This document shows, one piece after another, positions 55,521-64,000 of a DNA stretch of 64,000 nt (positions within the stretch are counted from its first letter, which is position 1; every line of letters starts with the position of its first letter). The DNA comes from Paenibacillus bouchesdurhonensis (GTDB lineage Bacteria > Bacillota > Bacilli > Paenibacillales > Paenibacillaceae). The translations under genes were made by a program, and so were the position numbers. The notes under the pieces are model-generated. The model did no database searches and had not been told where the DNA came from. It worked only from the letters and a program-made list of their open reading frames with translations. The stretch covers positions 1,403,474 through 1,467,473 of the forward strand of contig NZ_LT732548.1 of NCBI RefSeq assembly GCF_900155685.1, in the 5' to 3' direction.

Positions 55521-55583
55521 AAAGCCCCTTAGGCTTTACGATGGATAAGCAGAAATTATCCAAAGGTAGCCTAAAAGGGGCCG
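55521..55583 (-). terminator. terminator of the LPMO gene
   Basis: GCCCCTT-AGGCT pairs with AGCCT-AAAAGGGGC around an inner GGATAA/TTATCC hairpin; on the minus strand it ends in TTTTTC. Confidence 0.88.
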
Positions 55584-55610
55584 AATCAAGATTTTATCAG
55601 TTATTAAGAC

Positions 55611-56963
55611 CTACTTCAAAAGCCATAGTGCTGGAACATTCGTTGGCTCCCAGCCTTCCAGGGAAGTATGAGGCTGACGGCATTCATATACGGAGCCGTT
55701 GTAAGTTACCAGCGTCCCTGCCGTGTAAGCCGTATTTGCCGCCCATGGCTCGGCCGCAGGAGCTTCCGCCGTCGTAGCGTTGACGGAATTACTCGCTGCA
55801 GACTCGTTGCCAGCAGCATCAAAAGCGCGAACAGTAAATGTGTAACTTGAATCTGCGCTTAATCCGATAACGACATGCTCAGTAGTTGTACCGGAAACTG
55901 TCGCTGCCAAAGTAGTGCCGTTATAAATGTGATAGCCTGCTACACCCACGTTATCCGTCGATGGGTTCCACATTAGGGAGACGCTTGAGGAGGTAGGACT
56001 CCCCATGACATGCAGATTGCCGGGAGCCGTAGGCGCTTCGGTATCCACAATGACCCCTTCTGTCGTTACAGTAACTGGATTGCTGGCATTCGACAGGTTG
56101 CCAGCTGCGTCTTTGGCTTTCACGGTGAAGGTATAAGAAGTGTTCGCGGTTAATCCGGTAACGGTATAGTTCAAAGCAGAGCTTGGAACCGTTGCGGCAA
56201 GCGCGCTTCCGTTGTAAATTTGATACCCGGTAACGCCAACGTTATCCGTAGAAGCATTCCAAGCCAAGGACACGCTCGTGGAAGTGGCTCCAGGAGAAGT
56301 CAGAGCTCCAGGTGCGCTTGGAGCAATCGTATCGGTAGGAGGATTGCTGCCGCCAAAATTGACATCAATGACATTGTAGAAGGCATTCGCGGTATCAGCA
56401 ACTTCCCAAACTGCCAGAATGACATGGTATCCGCTGCGCTGCGGAACGTTGCAGGTATTTGAATATTCGAATGGAGGACGGGCACCGCCATAGTCTACGG
56501 AGCAGAAAGGAGTCAGATCAAAGGAGTTTCTGGAAAGAGGAGCATTCGGATCCCAGTTTTCTTTCGTAATGTAGTATTTCCAGCTGGCGGTTGCATGAGC
56601 AGCCGTAAGCTTCCAAGTGAACGTATTCGTTCCCGAGTTCATGTTCACCTTCGCCCAGCGTGTAGCGGATTGCTCATCCAATTTAGGGAAAGCTCCGCCT
56701 GCGCTGGCAATTTTGCCGTCAGCAGGTCCTGCCTGAGGGAATCCTTTGGGTGCTTCTAAGCTCTGAGGCTCATAAACAATGGCCCCGCAGTCCGTATTTT
56801 GTCCATTCTTACATAAAGCTGCTCGGCTACCGGGACTTTCTACATAACCATGTGCCGATGCTTGTTCGGCAAACAAAATCATAATAAAAGATAAAATAAC
56901 TATTACGCCCAAAGAAGTAATCGCTTTCAAAACGGCTGAGTGTGAAATTCGAATTGCTGACAT
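55611..56963 (-). CDS. AA10 lytic polysaccharide monooxygenase with two Fn3 and a CBM5/12
   Basis: 450-residue secreted copper enzyme that oxidatively cuts crystalline chitin or cellulose. The signal peptide ends AEQASA so that His38 becomes the free N-terminal histidine ([10 protein letters not shown]); His123 ([10 protein letters not shown]) completes the histidine brace. Order: AA10 (38-205), Fn3 (about 218-300), Fn3 (about 310-395), CBM5/12 (405-450, [17 protein letters not shown]). ATG at 56963 is 8 nt after AAAGGGG; a TTG at 57029 also has a good AAGGAGG site and would add 22 residues before a normal signal peptide. GbpA-like and CBM5/12 domains favour chitin. Confidence 0.92.
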   Translation of the reverse strand: MSAIRISHSAVLKAITSLGVIVILSFIMILFAEQASAHGYVESPGSRAALCKNGQNTDCGAIVYEPQSLEAPKGFPQAGPADGKIASAGGAFPKLDEQSATRWAKVNMNSGTNTFTWKLTAAHATASWKYYITKENWDPNAPLSRNSFDLTPFCSVDYGGARPPFEYSNTCNVPQRSGYHVILAVWEVADTANAFYNVIDVNFGGSNPPTDTIAPSAPGALTSPGATSTSVSLAWNASTDNVGVTGYQIYNGSALAATVPSSALNYTVTGLTANTSYTFTVKAKDAAGNLSNASNPVTVTTEGVIVDTEAPTAPGNLHVMGSPTSSSVSLMWNPSTDNVGVAGYHIYNGTTLAATVSGTTTEHVVIGLSADSSYTFTVRAFDAAGNESAASNSVNATTAEAPAAEPWAANTAYTAGTLVTYNGSVYECRQPHTSLEGWEPTNVPALWLLK

Positions 56964-57404
56964 TACGTTAACCCCTTTCTCAATATGAGTGATACTGTCT
57001 GTACAACTTTGCTTTATCAAGGTTGACAATGCGGGACTTCCTCCTTATACAATGAGTTAGGTCTTGTTTACTAATATCACCTCCCTGCAAATTTGATTTT
57101 ATATAAACTCTAGTCCAAGATACTGTTCCAAGGAGCTCCAGTTTGCAACAGTCTTTGACAGAGTTCATACCTCGTTTATGAGACAAACAATGACGAGAAT
57201 CGGCAAAAATCAACAAAAAATAGGGTGGTCAATAATGGATTAAATGACGAATATAAACAATTATTACAAATCGTTAACAAATTTAAGTAACATAGTAACG
57301 CCCGTTTTGCTGCTCGTCAAGCCTATTTTTTTTGAGAAATTTTTGGTATATCATACAAAACCCATATTTATCAAGACGCGAACCGATGACAGGAGGTAAA
57401 AAAA
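56964..57404. other. divergent intergenic region, LPMO and AraC genes
   Basis: AT-rich, with promoters expected in both directions. On the minus strand two strong Shine-Dalgarno-like sites occur without an obvious gene between them: GGGAGGTGAT near 57077-57087 and AAGGAGG near 57040. The second may serve a TTG start at 57029. A short leader peptide is possible but I cannot define one. Confidence 0.4.
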
Positions 57405-58349
57405 ATGAAGCCGTCAACCACTTCCATTCAGCGAGATCAGATCACCTTGCCGCCTCAATTTGCCTTGCACGTCTCCAGAACAGAAGGGGTGTCCCCGTTG
57501 TTTCAGAGACTTCATTGGCATCGGGCACTTGAGATCAATTGGATCACCCGCGGCAGCGGAATTTATGTGATCAATGGGCAGGAGTACCCGTTCAGCGCGG
57601 GCGATATATTCCTGATCAACTCGGAGGATCTGCATCGTGCTTACGAAGGGAATGACTTGGAGATGGTCATCCTGATGATGGAGCCGTCTTTGCTGGCTAC
57701 TGAGCAAAGGTATGATCCGGAAATTTTGCTCCCCTTTCGGGATACGGGGTCTAATTTTTCGAATCATATTTCCCATGATCAGCCGGGAAGCAGCAGGCTT
57801 GCAAATTACATCGAGCAAATCGATGCCGAATTTGCAGCGCAAAGGCGATCGCATCCCTCAATCATTCGCGGATTATTGCTGCTGCTCCTAGGCGAAATTA
57901 ACCGCAGCTTCAGGCGTGAGGCCGCAGGCTCAAACGGAAAGCGAGGCCGAAGCTTGGGCACTGGCCATTCCCATTCCGGCAAAAGACAGCTGGAGCAGAT
58001 GAGAGCAGTCATTTTGGCGATGGAAACCGAAATCTCCCTTCCGTGGACATTGAAAAGGCTGGCCGATATCGCGCATTTGAGCCCGTCTCGCTTCAGCGCG
58101 CTGTTCAATCAGGTTGTTGGGACATCGCCGTTACACTATTTGGTTCAGCTTCGGCTTGATTATGCGGTCGAATTGCTGGAGCAGGGAGAACTGAGCGTGC
58201 TGGAAATCGCTCAGCAATGCGGATTCCGCAATCTCTCGAACTTTAATCGGCTGTTCTTGAATTATTTAGGCATGACGCCAACAGCGATGAGGAAGCGGCT
58301 GCATGGGGAGTATGAGTATAAATCATCTGTTAACACTCCTGAAAAGTAA
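57405..58349 (+). CDS. AraC-family transcriptional regulator
   Basis: 314 residues: N-terminal cupin-like sensor (LHWHRALEINWITRGSGIYVINGQEYPF) and C-terminal double helix-turn-helix (LKRLADIAHLSPSRFSALFN, VLEIAQQCGFRNLSNFNRLF, ending YLGMTPTAMRKRL). ATG behind AGGAGG. Precedes a sugar kinase, GH4 and ABC importer genes in the same direction; likely their activator, responding to a sugar. Confidence 0.9.
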   Translation: MKPSTTSIQRDQITLPPQFALHVSRTEGVSPLFQRLHWHRALEINWITRGSGIYVINGQEYPFSAGDIFLINSEDLHRAYEGNDLEMVILMMEPSLLATEQRYDPEILLPFRDTGSNFSNHISHDQPGSSRLANYIEQIDAEFAAQRRSHPSIIRGLLLLLLGEINRSFRREAAGSNGKRGRSLGTGHSHSGKRQLEQMRAVILAMETEISLPWTLKRLADIAHLSPSRFSALFNQVVGTSPLHYLVQLRLDYAVELLEQGELSVLEIAQQCGFRNLSNFNRLFLNYLGMTPTAMRKRLHGEYEYKSSVNTPEK

Positions 58350-58429
58350 GATCGTATTAATTTAGAGGCTGATAATAGAAGAATTCGTCAGGTTATCTTT
58401 GTATTCTAAAGAAGAAGGAGAGATGACCT

Positions 58430-59428
58430 ATGAACTTCTATTTGGGTGTCGACGCTGGCGGCAGTAAGACATACAGCCTCATCGTCAACGAGAAGGGCGA
58501 GACACTCGGTCGCGGTGTAAGCGGCAATGGAAATCATCAAACCAATCCCAGGCATGCGGAGAATAATATTGCTTCGGCTTGTCACCAGGCTCTTCGGGAA
58601 GCCGGGTTGTCCAAGGATAGCATTACTTATGCATACTTTGGGCTGGCCGGAGCGGATCGCGAACCGGATTACGAGGTGCTGCGTCCGATGATTCGAAGAT
58701 TGGAGTTTCCGGAGTATTCTATCGCCTGCGATACGATGATTGCTATGCGCTCAGGTACGGCTCGGCCTTATGGGGCAGTCGTCATTAGCGGCACGGGATT
58801 TAACGCTGCCGCCCGCAACCAAGCCGGAGAAGAAGTGCAATACGGTGGATTCGGATATATTTATGGCGACGGTCAAGGCTCGGGGAGGGACTTGGCGAAT
58901 TTTGCATTCCGCTCAGCGGTTCGTGCCTGGGATTTACGAGGTGAACCTACGGTTCTTCACGATCTTGTACTCGGAGCCAGCGGGTTTCAAAGTGTGCCGC
59001 AAATGATAGATGCCGCTCTGGATCAAGGCTATACCCCTCCGCTAACATTGGCTGAACTTGTGTTTGAAGCTGCTGAGCAAGGCGATCAAGTAGCCGCCCG
59101 TTACTTGGCGGAGCAGGGCAGCGAGCTGGGAAATGCGGCTGCAGCTCTGATACGCAGGCTGGGCATGGAGGAGGATGAATTTGACGTCGTCCTCGGCGGA
59201 AGCATACTGTCCAAGAGCCGGAGCACGATTATGACCGATGCGCTGGGCGAGACGGTCAGATTGACTGCTCCACGGGCGAAGGTTGCACGCATTGCAATGG
59301 AGCCGGTCGCTGGCGCAGTATTAAGTGCCATGGACGTAAAGGGACGCGTGGCCGATGAGGAAATCATGAGCCGTATGCGCAGCGCAAGCTTTAGCGATTT
59401 GAAGGGAGAGGTTAGAGATGAGCGATAA
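58430..59428 (+). CDS. BadF/BadG-type sugar kinase (N-acetylglucosamine kinase-like)
   Basis: 332-residue ASKHA-fold ATPase: phosphate-1 GVDAGGSKT, phosphate-2 and sugar region LAGADREPDYE, GTGFNAAARN and the adenosine motif GGSILSKSR. Bacterial relatives phosphorylate N-acetylglucosamine or related sugars at C6. AAGGAGAG before the ATG. Overlaps the GH4 gene by 11 bp, so both act in one pathway: it may phosphorylate an imported disaccharide or a released aminosugar. Confidence 0.87.
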   Translation: MNFYLGVDAGGSKTYSLIVNEKGETLGRGVSGNGNHQTNPRHAENNIASACHQALREAGLSKDSITYAYFGLAGADREPDYEVLRPMIRRLEFPEYSIACDTMIAMRSGTARPYGAVVISGTGFNAAARNQAGEEVQYGGFGYIYGDGQGSGRDLANFAFRSAVRAWDLRGEPTVLHDLVLGASGFQSVPQMIDAALDQGYTPPLTLAELVFEAAEQGDQVAARYLAEQGSELGNAAAALIRRLGMEEDEFDVVLGGSILSKSRSTIMTDALGETVRLTAPRAKVARIAMEPVAGAVLSAMDVKGRVADEEIMSRMRSASFSDLKGEVRDER

Positions 59429-60728
59429 ACGTGGTCTCAAAATAGCTGTAATCGGCGGGGGCTCCTCGTATACCCCTGAACTGTTGGAGGGGCTGATTAA
59501 CGGATATGCTGAAATGCCGATAGCTGAAATTTGGCTGGTCGATATCGAGGCCGGGAAACAGAAGCTGGATATCGTAGGCAATCTTGCCAAGCGAATGGTT
59601 CGTAGAGCAGGGCTGCCTATTCAAGTGAATCTGACCTTAGACCGGAGAGAAGCGATTAAGAATGCTGATTTCGTATCGACTCAAATGCGCGTTGGGATGC
59701 TGGAAGCCAGGAAGCATGATGAGCATATTCCGATTTGCCACGGAGTTATTGGTCAAGAAACGACGGGGCCAGGGGGCATGTTCAAGGCGCTGCGCACCAT
59801 CCCTGTCATTTTGGATATTTGCCGTGATATTGAAGAGCTGGCACCCGACGCCTGGATGCTTAACTTTACGAATCCCGCGGGCATGATCACCGAGGCCGTG
59901 AATAAATATTCGCGCGTCAAAACGATCGGTCTGTGCAATTCGCCGATTAACTTCAAAAAATCTCTGGCTTCAGCTTATGATGTTCCAGAGGACAAGGTAC
60001 TGCCGGAATTCGTCGGAATCAATCATCTGCATTGGGTAACCTCGGCCTTGGTAGATGGTCAGGAGGTTCTCCCTGAGCTGCTCGCTGGAGAAGGCGGAGA
60101 ATATACGGCATCAAATGTTCCAACCTTTGGTTGGGATCCTGAATTTCTGCAATCACTGGGGGCTGTGCCGACCTACTACCTCAAATATTTTTATATGCAA
60201 AACGAGATGTTTGCGGAAATGAAGGAATCGCTGGAGCAGAATGGTACCAGGGCCGATATTGTCAGCCAGGTGGAGAAGGAGCTGTTCGAGCTCTACCAGG
60301 ATGAGACGCTGGAGGAGAAGCCGAAGCAGTTGGAGCAGCGGGGCGGAGCTTATTATTCCGAAGCGGCTGTAAAGCTGATGCAGTCTCTGTATCTCGGCCG
60401 CAATGATATTCAGACCTTGAATGTGGCTAATAACGGAATTTATGACTTTTTGCCCAAGGATGCCTCCATTGAGGTGAACTGTGTCGTTACCTCTGGCGGG
60501 CCTGTTCCGCTCGTGCCCGGACGTGTACCTTCACATATCAAAGGTCTGCTGCATGCGGTGAAGACGTATGAGAGCCTAGCGATTAAGGCTGCGGTTAGCG
60601 GTGATCGCGCGTTGGCGCTTCAAGCTCTGGCTCATCATCCGCTCGTACCTTCCGTTTCGACGGCAAAGGTGATTTTGGATGAGTTGCTGGAAGCACATCG
60701 TGAGTATCTTCCGAATTTTTTCGCATAA
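59418..60728 (+). CDS. GH4 6-phospho-beta-glucosidase-like glycosidase
   Basis: 436-residue NAD+ and Mn2+-dependent GH4 enzyme acting by redox-elimination. Nucleotide motif IAVIGGGSSYTPEL near the start; metal-site Cys173 in CNSP and GINHLHW with the metal-binding His; DYTTLEEK-like tail absent. The CNxP form is that of 6-phospho-glycosidases, whereas alpha-galactosidase and alpha-glucuronidase members have CHxx. Needs a substrate phosphorylated at C6 of the non-reducing sugar; the upstream kinase could provide it. Confidence 0.88.
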   Translation: MSDKRGLKIAVIGGGSSYTPELLEGLINGYAEMPIAEIWLVDIEAGKQKLDIVGNLAKRMVRRAGLPIQVNLTLDRREAIKNADFVSTQMRVGMLEARKHDEHIPICHGVIGQETTGPGGMFKALRTIPVILDICRDIEELAPDAWMLNFTNPAGMITEAVNKYSRVKTIGLCNSPINFKKSLASAYDVPEDKVLPEFVGINHLHWVTSALVDGQEVLPELLAGEGGEYTASNVPTFGWDPEFLQSLGAVPTYYLKYFYMQNEMFAEMKESLEQNGTRADIVSQVEKELFELYQDETLEEKPKQLEQRGGAYYSEAAVKLMQSLYLGRNDIQTLNVANNGIYDFLPKDASIEVNCVVTSGGPVPLVPGRVPSHIKGLLHAVKTYESLAIKAAVSGDRALALQALAHHPLVPSVSTAKVILDELLEAHREYLPNFFA

Positions 60729-60755
60729 AGCGCTCTTCGGCCTTGTAGACCAGGT

Positions 60756-60797
60756 GCTGTCCCAAAATCATCCATGATGATCGGGGCAGCCCTTTTT
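60756..60797 (+). terminator. terminator after the GH4 gene
   Basis: GCTGTCCC/GGGGCAGC (one G-U pair) with nested ATCAT/ATGAT, followed by CCTTTTT. Separates kinase-GH4 from the importer genes; the 190 bp after it hold no clear promoter that I could mark. Confidence 0.7.
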
Positions 60798-60989
60798 ATA
60801 TCCTGCGGGCCAGCATTTTTTTATGCGACCTGTCCTCCTCTCCTGTTTTCCTCTGGCTCTGATGCAAGAGACGGTGATTTCTATCAGATTTAGTTGATTA
60901 GGCAAGTAGTTAATCTGCGCCATCTTTTTTAAGATAGGAAGTAAGGATAACTTCAGTGACGTTGGAAAACGGAGTAGGAGGGAATACAT

Positions 60990-61955
60990 ATGTCACAGCT
61001 TTCCATCGAGAAAAGCATGCAGCCAAGCCCACAGCAAAAGAAAAAAGATAGTGGGTTAATACGCTTTTTCAAACAATGGGATTTGCAATTAATGGTCATC
61101 CCAGCTTTAGCGCTAATATTTGTCTTTTCGTACATTCCGATGTACGGAATTATAATCGCTTTTCAGGATTATAAGATTGGCAGCAGCTTCTCGAGCAGCC
61201 CTTGGGTGGGATTGAAGCATTTCAGTTATTTTTTTAGCTCACCGGAATTCGGACTGGTGATGCGCAATACAATCATTATCAGCTTTCTTAAATTCCTTGT
61301 TGGATTTCCGGCGCCAGTCATCCTGGCTTTGATGCTGAACGAAGTCCGGAAGATGACTTTTAAGAGAGTAGTCCAATCGGTAACTTATTTGCCGTACTTT
61401 ATGTCTTGGGTTATTGTTGGCGGTCTGGTGAGCTCCTTGTTGTCCGTAGACAGCGGTGCGATAAATATGCTCCTGGAGCGATTGAACTTAATCACCCAGC
61501 CGATTAATTTCTTGTCCTTGCCCGAATACTTCTGGGGAATTCTCGTAACTACAAACGTGTGGAAGGAGATTGGTTTCGGCTCGATCGTTTACCTGGCGGC
61601 GATTGCAGGGGTTGATCCGCATACTTATGAGGCGGCGTCGATCGATGGGGCCAGCCGATTTAAACAAATTTATTTGATAACGCTTCCTTCAATCATGCCC
61701 GTCGTTACGATCTTCATGATTTTGGCGATCGGCAATCTGCTCAGTGCAGGCTTTGAAGATATTCTGATTCTTGCTGCGAATCCGGCAATTAGGGACGTCT
61801 CCGATGTTATCGATACGTATGTTGTCCGGATAGGGATTGAAAACTACCGTTATTCTTATGCTACAGCGGTAGGCCTGTTCAAATCAGTGGTCAGTGTTGG
61901 ACTTTTGACTTTGGCTAACTTAGTAGCTAGAAGATCTGGAAATAGCCTGTGGTAA
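60990..61955 (+). CDS. LplB-type ABC sugar permease
   Basis: 321-residue CUT1 permease, six membrane segments, EAA loop EAASIDGASRFKQIYLITLP. AGGAGGGAA precedes the ATG. Similar to the permease at 3207 in length, topology and neighbours, so the two importers are paralogous. First gene of the second Lpl-type importer. Confidence 0.92.
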   Translation: MSQLSIEKSMQPSPQQKKKDSGLIRFFKQWDLQLMVIPALALIFVFSYIPMYGIIIAFQDYKIGSSFSSSPWVGLKHFSYFFSSPEFGLVMRNTIIISFLKFLVGFPAPVILALMLNEVRKMTFKRVVQSVTYLPYFMSWVIVGGLVSSLLSVDSGAINMLLERLNLITQPINFLSLPEYFWGILVTTNVWKEIGFGSIVYLAAIAGVDPHTYEAASIDGASRFKQIYLITLPSIMPVVTIFMILAIGNLLSAGFEDILILAANPAIRDVSDVIDTYVVRIGIENYRYSYATAVGLFKSVVSVGLLTLANLVARRSGNSLW

Positions 61956-61982
61956 TCTTGACACAATTGGAGGAATGCGGAA

Positions 61983-62876
61983 ATGGTGCGTGACAGCTTT
62001 AGCGATCGAATCATGGTTATTATCGTTTATATTCTATTGTCTTTGCTGGCAATTTCAACTTTGTATCCATTCTTGAATGCTCTGGCAATTTCCTTTAACG
62101 AAGGAATGGATACTTCAAGAGGCGGAATTACACTTTGGCCCAGAGTTTTCACATTAGAGAACTATGGTGTTGTGTTTAAAGATGAAAGGCTGATTAATGG
62201 GTTTGTTATCTCAGTCCTTCGTACAGTGATCGGTACGTTTTCATCGATATTGTGTACAGCCATCTTTGCATACGGTATGTCGAAAAGGGAACTGATCGGG
62301 CGTAAATATTACATGATTATGTGTATTATTACGATGTACTTCGGGGGGGGCTTGATTCCTACATTCCTGCTCATTCGTAATCTTGGACTGATGAATTCCT
62401 TCTGGGTATTTATCATACCTTCCTTGATTGGCGTCTGGAATATGATTATATTCCGTACTTTTTTCCAGGGGCTTCCATCAGGTCTTGAGGAGTCGGCTAA
62501 AATAGATGGTTGCGGGAACTGGGGTACTTTTTTCCGTATCGTAATACCGCTGTCAGGTCCGGTCATTGCGACTTTATCCCTGTTCGCAGCGGTAGCACAT
62601 TGGAATGAATGGTTCTTGGCGGGGATTTATATTTCGGACGTGGATAAATATCCGATACAGACGATCCTTCGGCAGATTCTACTTTCAAATATTGTAACTA
62701 GTCAGGGAGGAATGGACTCTGCGGCTTTGGCGCATATGGATAGGGTGAAAACGGTTACGAGTAAGTCGTTGTCTATGGCAACGATGATGGTAGCTACACT
62801 TCCGATTATTACGGTGTACCCATTTGTACAGAGGCATTTCGTTAAAGGGGTTCTTGTTGGTTCACTGAAAGAGTAG
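61983..62876 (+). CDS. LplC/YtcP-type ABC sugar permease
   Basis: 297-residue second permease; FNEGMDTSRGGITLWPRVF near the N-terminus, EAA loop EESAKIDGCGNWGTFFRIVI and ending HFVKGVLVGSLKE. Behind GGAGGAATG. No ATPase gene accompanies it in the window. Confidence 0.92.
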   Translation: MVRDSFSDRIMVIIVYILLSLLAISTLYPFLNALAISFNEGMDTSRGGITLWPRVFTLENYGVVFKDERLINGFVISVLRTVIGTFSSILCTAIFAYGMSKRELIGRKYYMIMCIITMYFGGGLIPTFLLIRNLGLMNSFWVFIIPSLIGVWNMIIFRTFFQGLPSGLEESAKIDGCGNWGTFFRIVIPLSGPVIATLSLFAAVAHWNEWFLAGIYISDVDKYPIQTILRQILLSNIVTSQGGMDSAALAHMDRVKTVTSKSLSMATMMVATLPIITVYPFVQRHFVKGVLVGSLKE

Positions 62877-62960
62877 ATCGAGTAAGGCTATTTCGTAGGA
62901 TTGAGTTTAGAGCATATCGCTTTAAACATAAATAAGAAATTGAAAGGGGAAAGCAGCAGG

Positions 62961-64000
62961 ATGAAAAAAAGAAATTGGTTAGTCAGTATCTTGTCTGTGG
63001 TAATGATCTTTTCACTCATGGTGGGTTGCTCATCCGGTAATGGCGGAAACAAAACAGCCGCACCGAGCAACAATGGGGGAGAACAGCAAGGGGAAGAAAC
63101 GCCTCAGGAGTCAGACCTGTATCAGCTTGGCAAAGAGCCTCTTGAAATCTCTATCTTCGGTAACTACGATTGGTATAACATGCCGAAGTGGGGAGCAGAT
63201 CCCATGACAAAATGGGTTCAAGACAACAAGAAGATTACAGTTATTGAAACTCCGAACGGCGGTAATGCAGCTCAGAAGCTCAATACGATGATTGCTTCCG
63301 GTGAGATGCCGGACATTGTCTGGGGAGAGCGCGGTGCAGACGTAGAGCGTCTTCGGGAAGCTGGGCTTCTTGTGCCGCTCGACGACTATCTGGAAAAATA
63401 CCCGAACTTGAAGAAATGGCTTGACCCTGTAGCATTGAATATGCTGCGTTCACCAGACGGGAAGCTGTATCAATTCCCGAACTGGTATACGAACCGTCCG
63501 AACGGAAATGCGGGCTGGGTAGTAAATAAGAAAATTTACGAGGAGCTAGGTTCTCCTAAGCTTGAGACAACTGACGATCTGTACAGCTATTTGAAAATGG
63601 TTAAAGAAAAATATCCGAACGTCATTCCATTGGAAACAGACTTGGCCGCGGAGGGACATGGTCTTAGCCAAATTTACTCCGCATTTAAGGAAAACAATTT
63701 AAGTGCTGAAAGATATTATGCTGTTCCAGTCGGCGACAAGATGGAATCGATCTATACAGATGAGGCATTCCGTGAATCGGTTGTCTACACTGCTAAATTG
63801 TTCCGCGAAGGTCTGATCACACAAGATGCAATGACTCAAACTCGTGATCAGGTTCAAGAAAAGCTTACATCCGGCCGCGTAGCTGTGTATGCTTCCGGGA
63901 ATCCTACGGTATTTGCGATGGAAGCTGATGTAGCACTAAGAAAGAAAGATCCAAACGATGGTTATTTCATGATTTGGCCGATCCATAAAGAAGGTCTGGA
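62961..64000 (+). CDS. Lpl-type solute-binding lipoprotein, 3' end missing
   Basis: First 346 codons of a family 1 solute-binding lipoprotein; the frame is open to the window end. Signal peptide with lipobox LMVGC (Cys23), then an Asn/Gly/Gln-rich spacer; ATG after AAAGGGGAAAGCAGCAGG. Segments SGEMPDIVWGERGADVERL and GLLVPLDDYLEKYPNLKKW are typical. Here the binding-protein gene follows the permeases, opposite to the order in the aldouronate operon. Substrate unknown; context suggests a beta-glucoside or chitin oligosaccharide. Confidence 0.9.
   Translation, partial: MKKRNWLVSILSVVMIFSLMVGCSSGNGGNKTAAPSNNGGEQQGEETPQESDLYQLGKEPLEISIFGNYDWYNMPKWGADPMTKWVQDNKKITVIETPNGGNAAQKLNTMIASGEMPDIVWGERGADVERLREAGLLVPLDDYLEKYPNLKKWLDPVALNMLRSPDGKLYQFPNWYTNRPNGNAGWVVNKKIYEELGSPKLETTDDLYSYLKMVKEKYPNVIPLETDLAAEGHGLSQIYSAFKENNLSAERYYAVPVGDKMESIYTDEAFRESVVYTAKLFREGLITQDAMTQTRDQVQEKLTSGRVAVYASGNPTVFAMEADVALRKKDPNDGYFMIWPIHKEGL

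Overview
The window looks like chromosomal DNA of an endospore-forming, plant-polymer-degrading member of the Bacillales, most probably a Paenibacillus. Support comes from an aldouronate (methylglucuronoxylan) utilisation operon, YesM-type sensor kinase and Lpl-type ABC importers without their own ATPase, an SLH-anchored surface protein, a GerA-type germinant receptor operon, a CIRCE-controlled groES-groEL operon, many GTG/TTG starts and strong AGGAGG ribosome binding sites. No rRNA, tRNA or CRISPR array was seen.

Layout. 1-9991: end of a YesM-like histidine kinase, then lipoprotein binding protein, two permeases, intracellular GH10 xylanase, GH67 alpha-glucuronidase and GH43 beta-xylosidase, with a near-perfect catabolite-repression site over the promoter. 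10108-12498: cysK plus rhodanese, and an unusual lipoprotein. 12948-13194: a cluster of DnaA boxes outside oriC, next to an ABC-F gene. 13231-20639: ABC-F, 5-formyl-THF cyclo-ligase, moaC, a mog/moaB-family gene, tatA, tatC, groES, groEL, an order resembling the ydiF-groEL region of Bacillus subtilis. 20844-21536: AT-rich scar with an integrase-like remnant and an orphan HNH-nuclease fragment. 21594-27868: a GntR/solute-binding fusion regulator divergent from a 1501-residue SLH surface protein with carbohydrate-binding-like domains and a propeller. 28196-28914: decayed genes.

28938-34038: AEC permease and gerA-B-C-like operon. 34130-39951: complete seven-gene Mrp Na+/H+ antiporter on the minus strand. 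39952-40405: a long intergenic region holding a candidate structured RNA with a pseudoknot, facing a KdpD-like universal-stress protein gene. 41378-48989: a five-gene exopolysaccharide locus (lipoprotein deacetylase, nucleotide-sugar dehydrogenase, PilZ-fused synthase, degenerate deacetylase-like protein, GH18-like protein), probably switched by cyclic di-GMP. 49226-52996: opuA-type glycine betaine importer with a divergent GbsR-family regulator. 53086-64000: a membrane alpha/beta hydrolase, a secreted AA10 lytic polysaccharide monooxygenase, then AraC regulator, BadF-type sugar kinase, GH4 phospho-glycosidase and a second Lpl-type importer whose binding protein runs off the window.

The genes fit a lifestyle of attacking plant or chitin polymers outside the cell, importing oligosaccharides by ATPase-sharing ABC systems, finishing hydrolysis in the cytoplasm, and coping with salt and drying through Mrp, OpuA, exopolysaccharide and spores. 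The least explained items are the PilZ-synthase locus, the DnaA-box cluster, the pseudoknot region at 40087-40219 and the SLH protein with its repeat-rich promoter.
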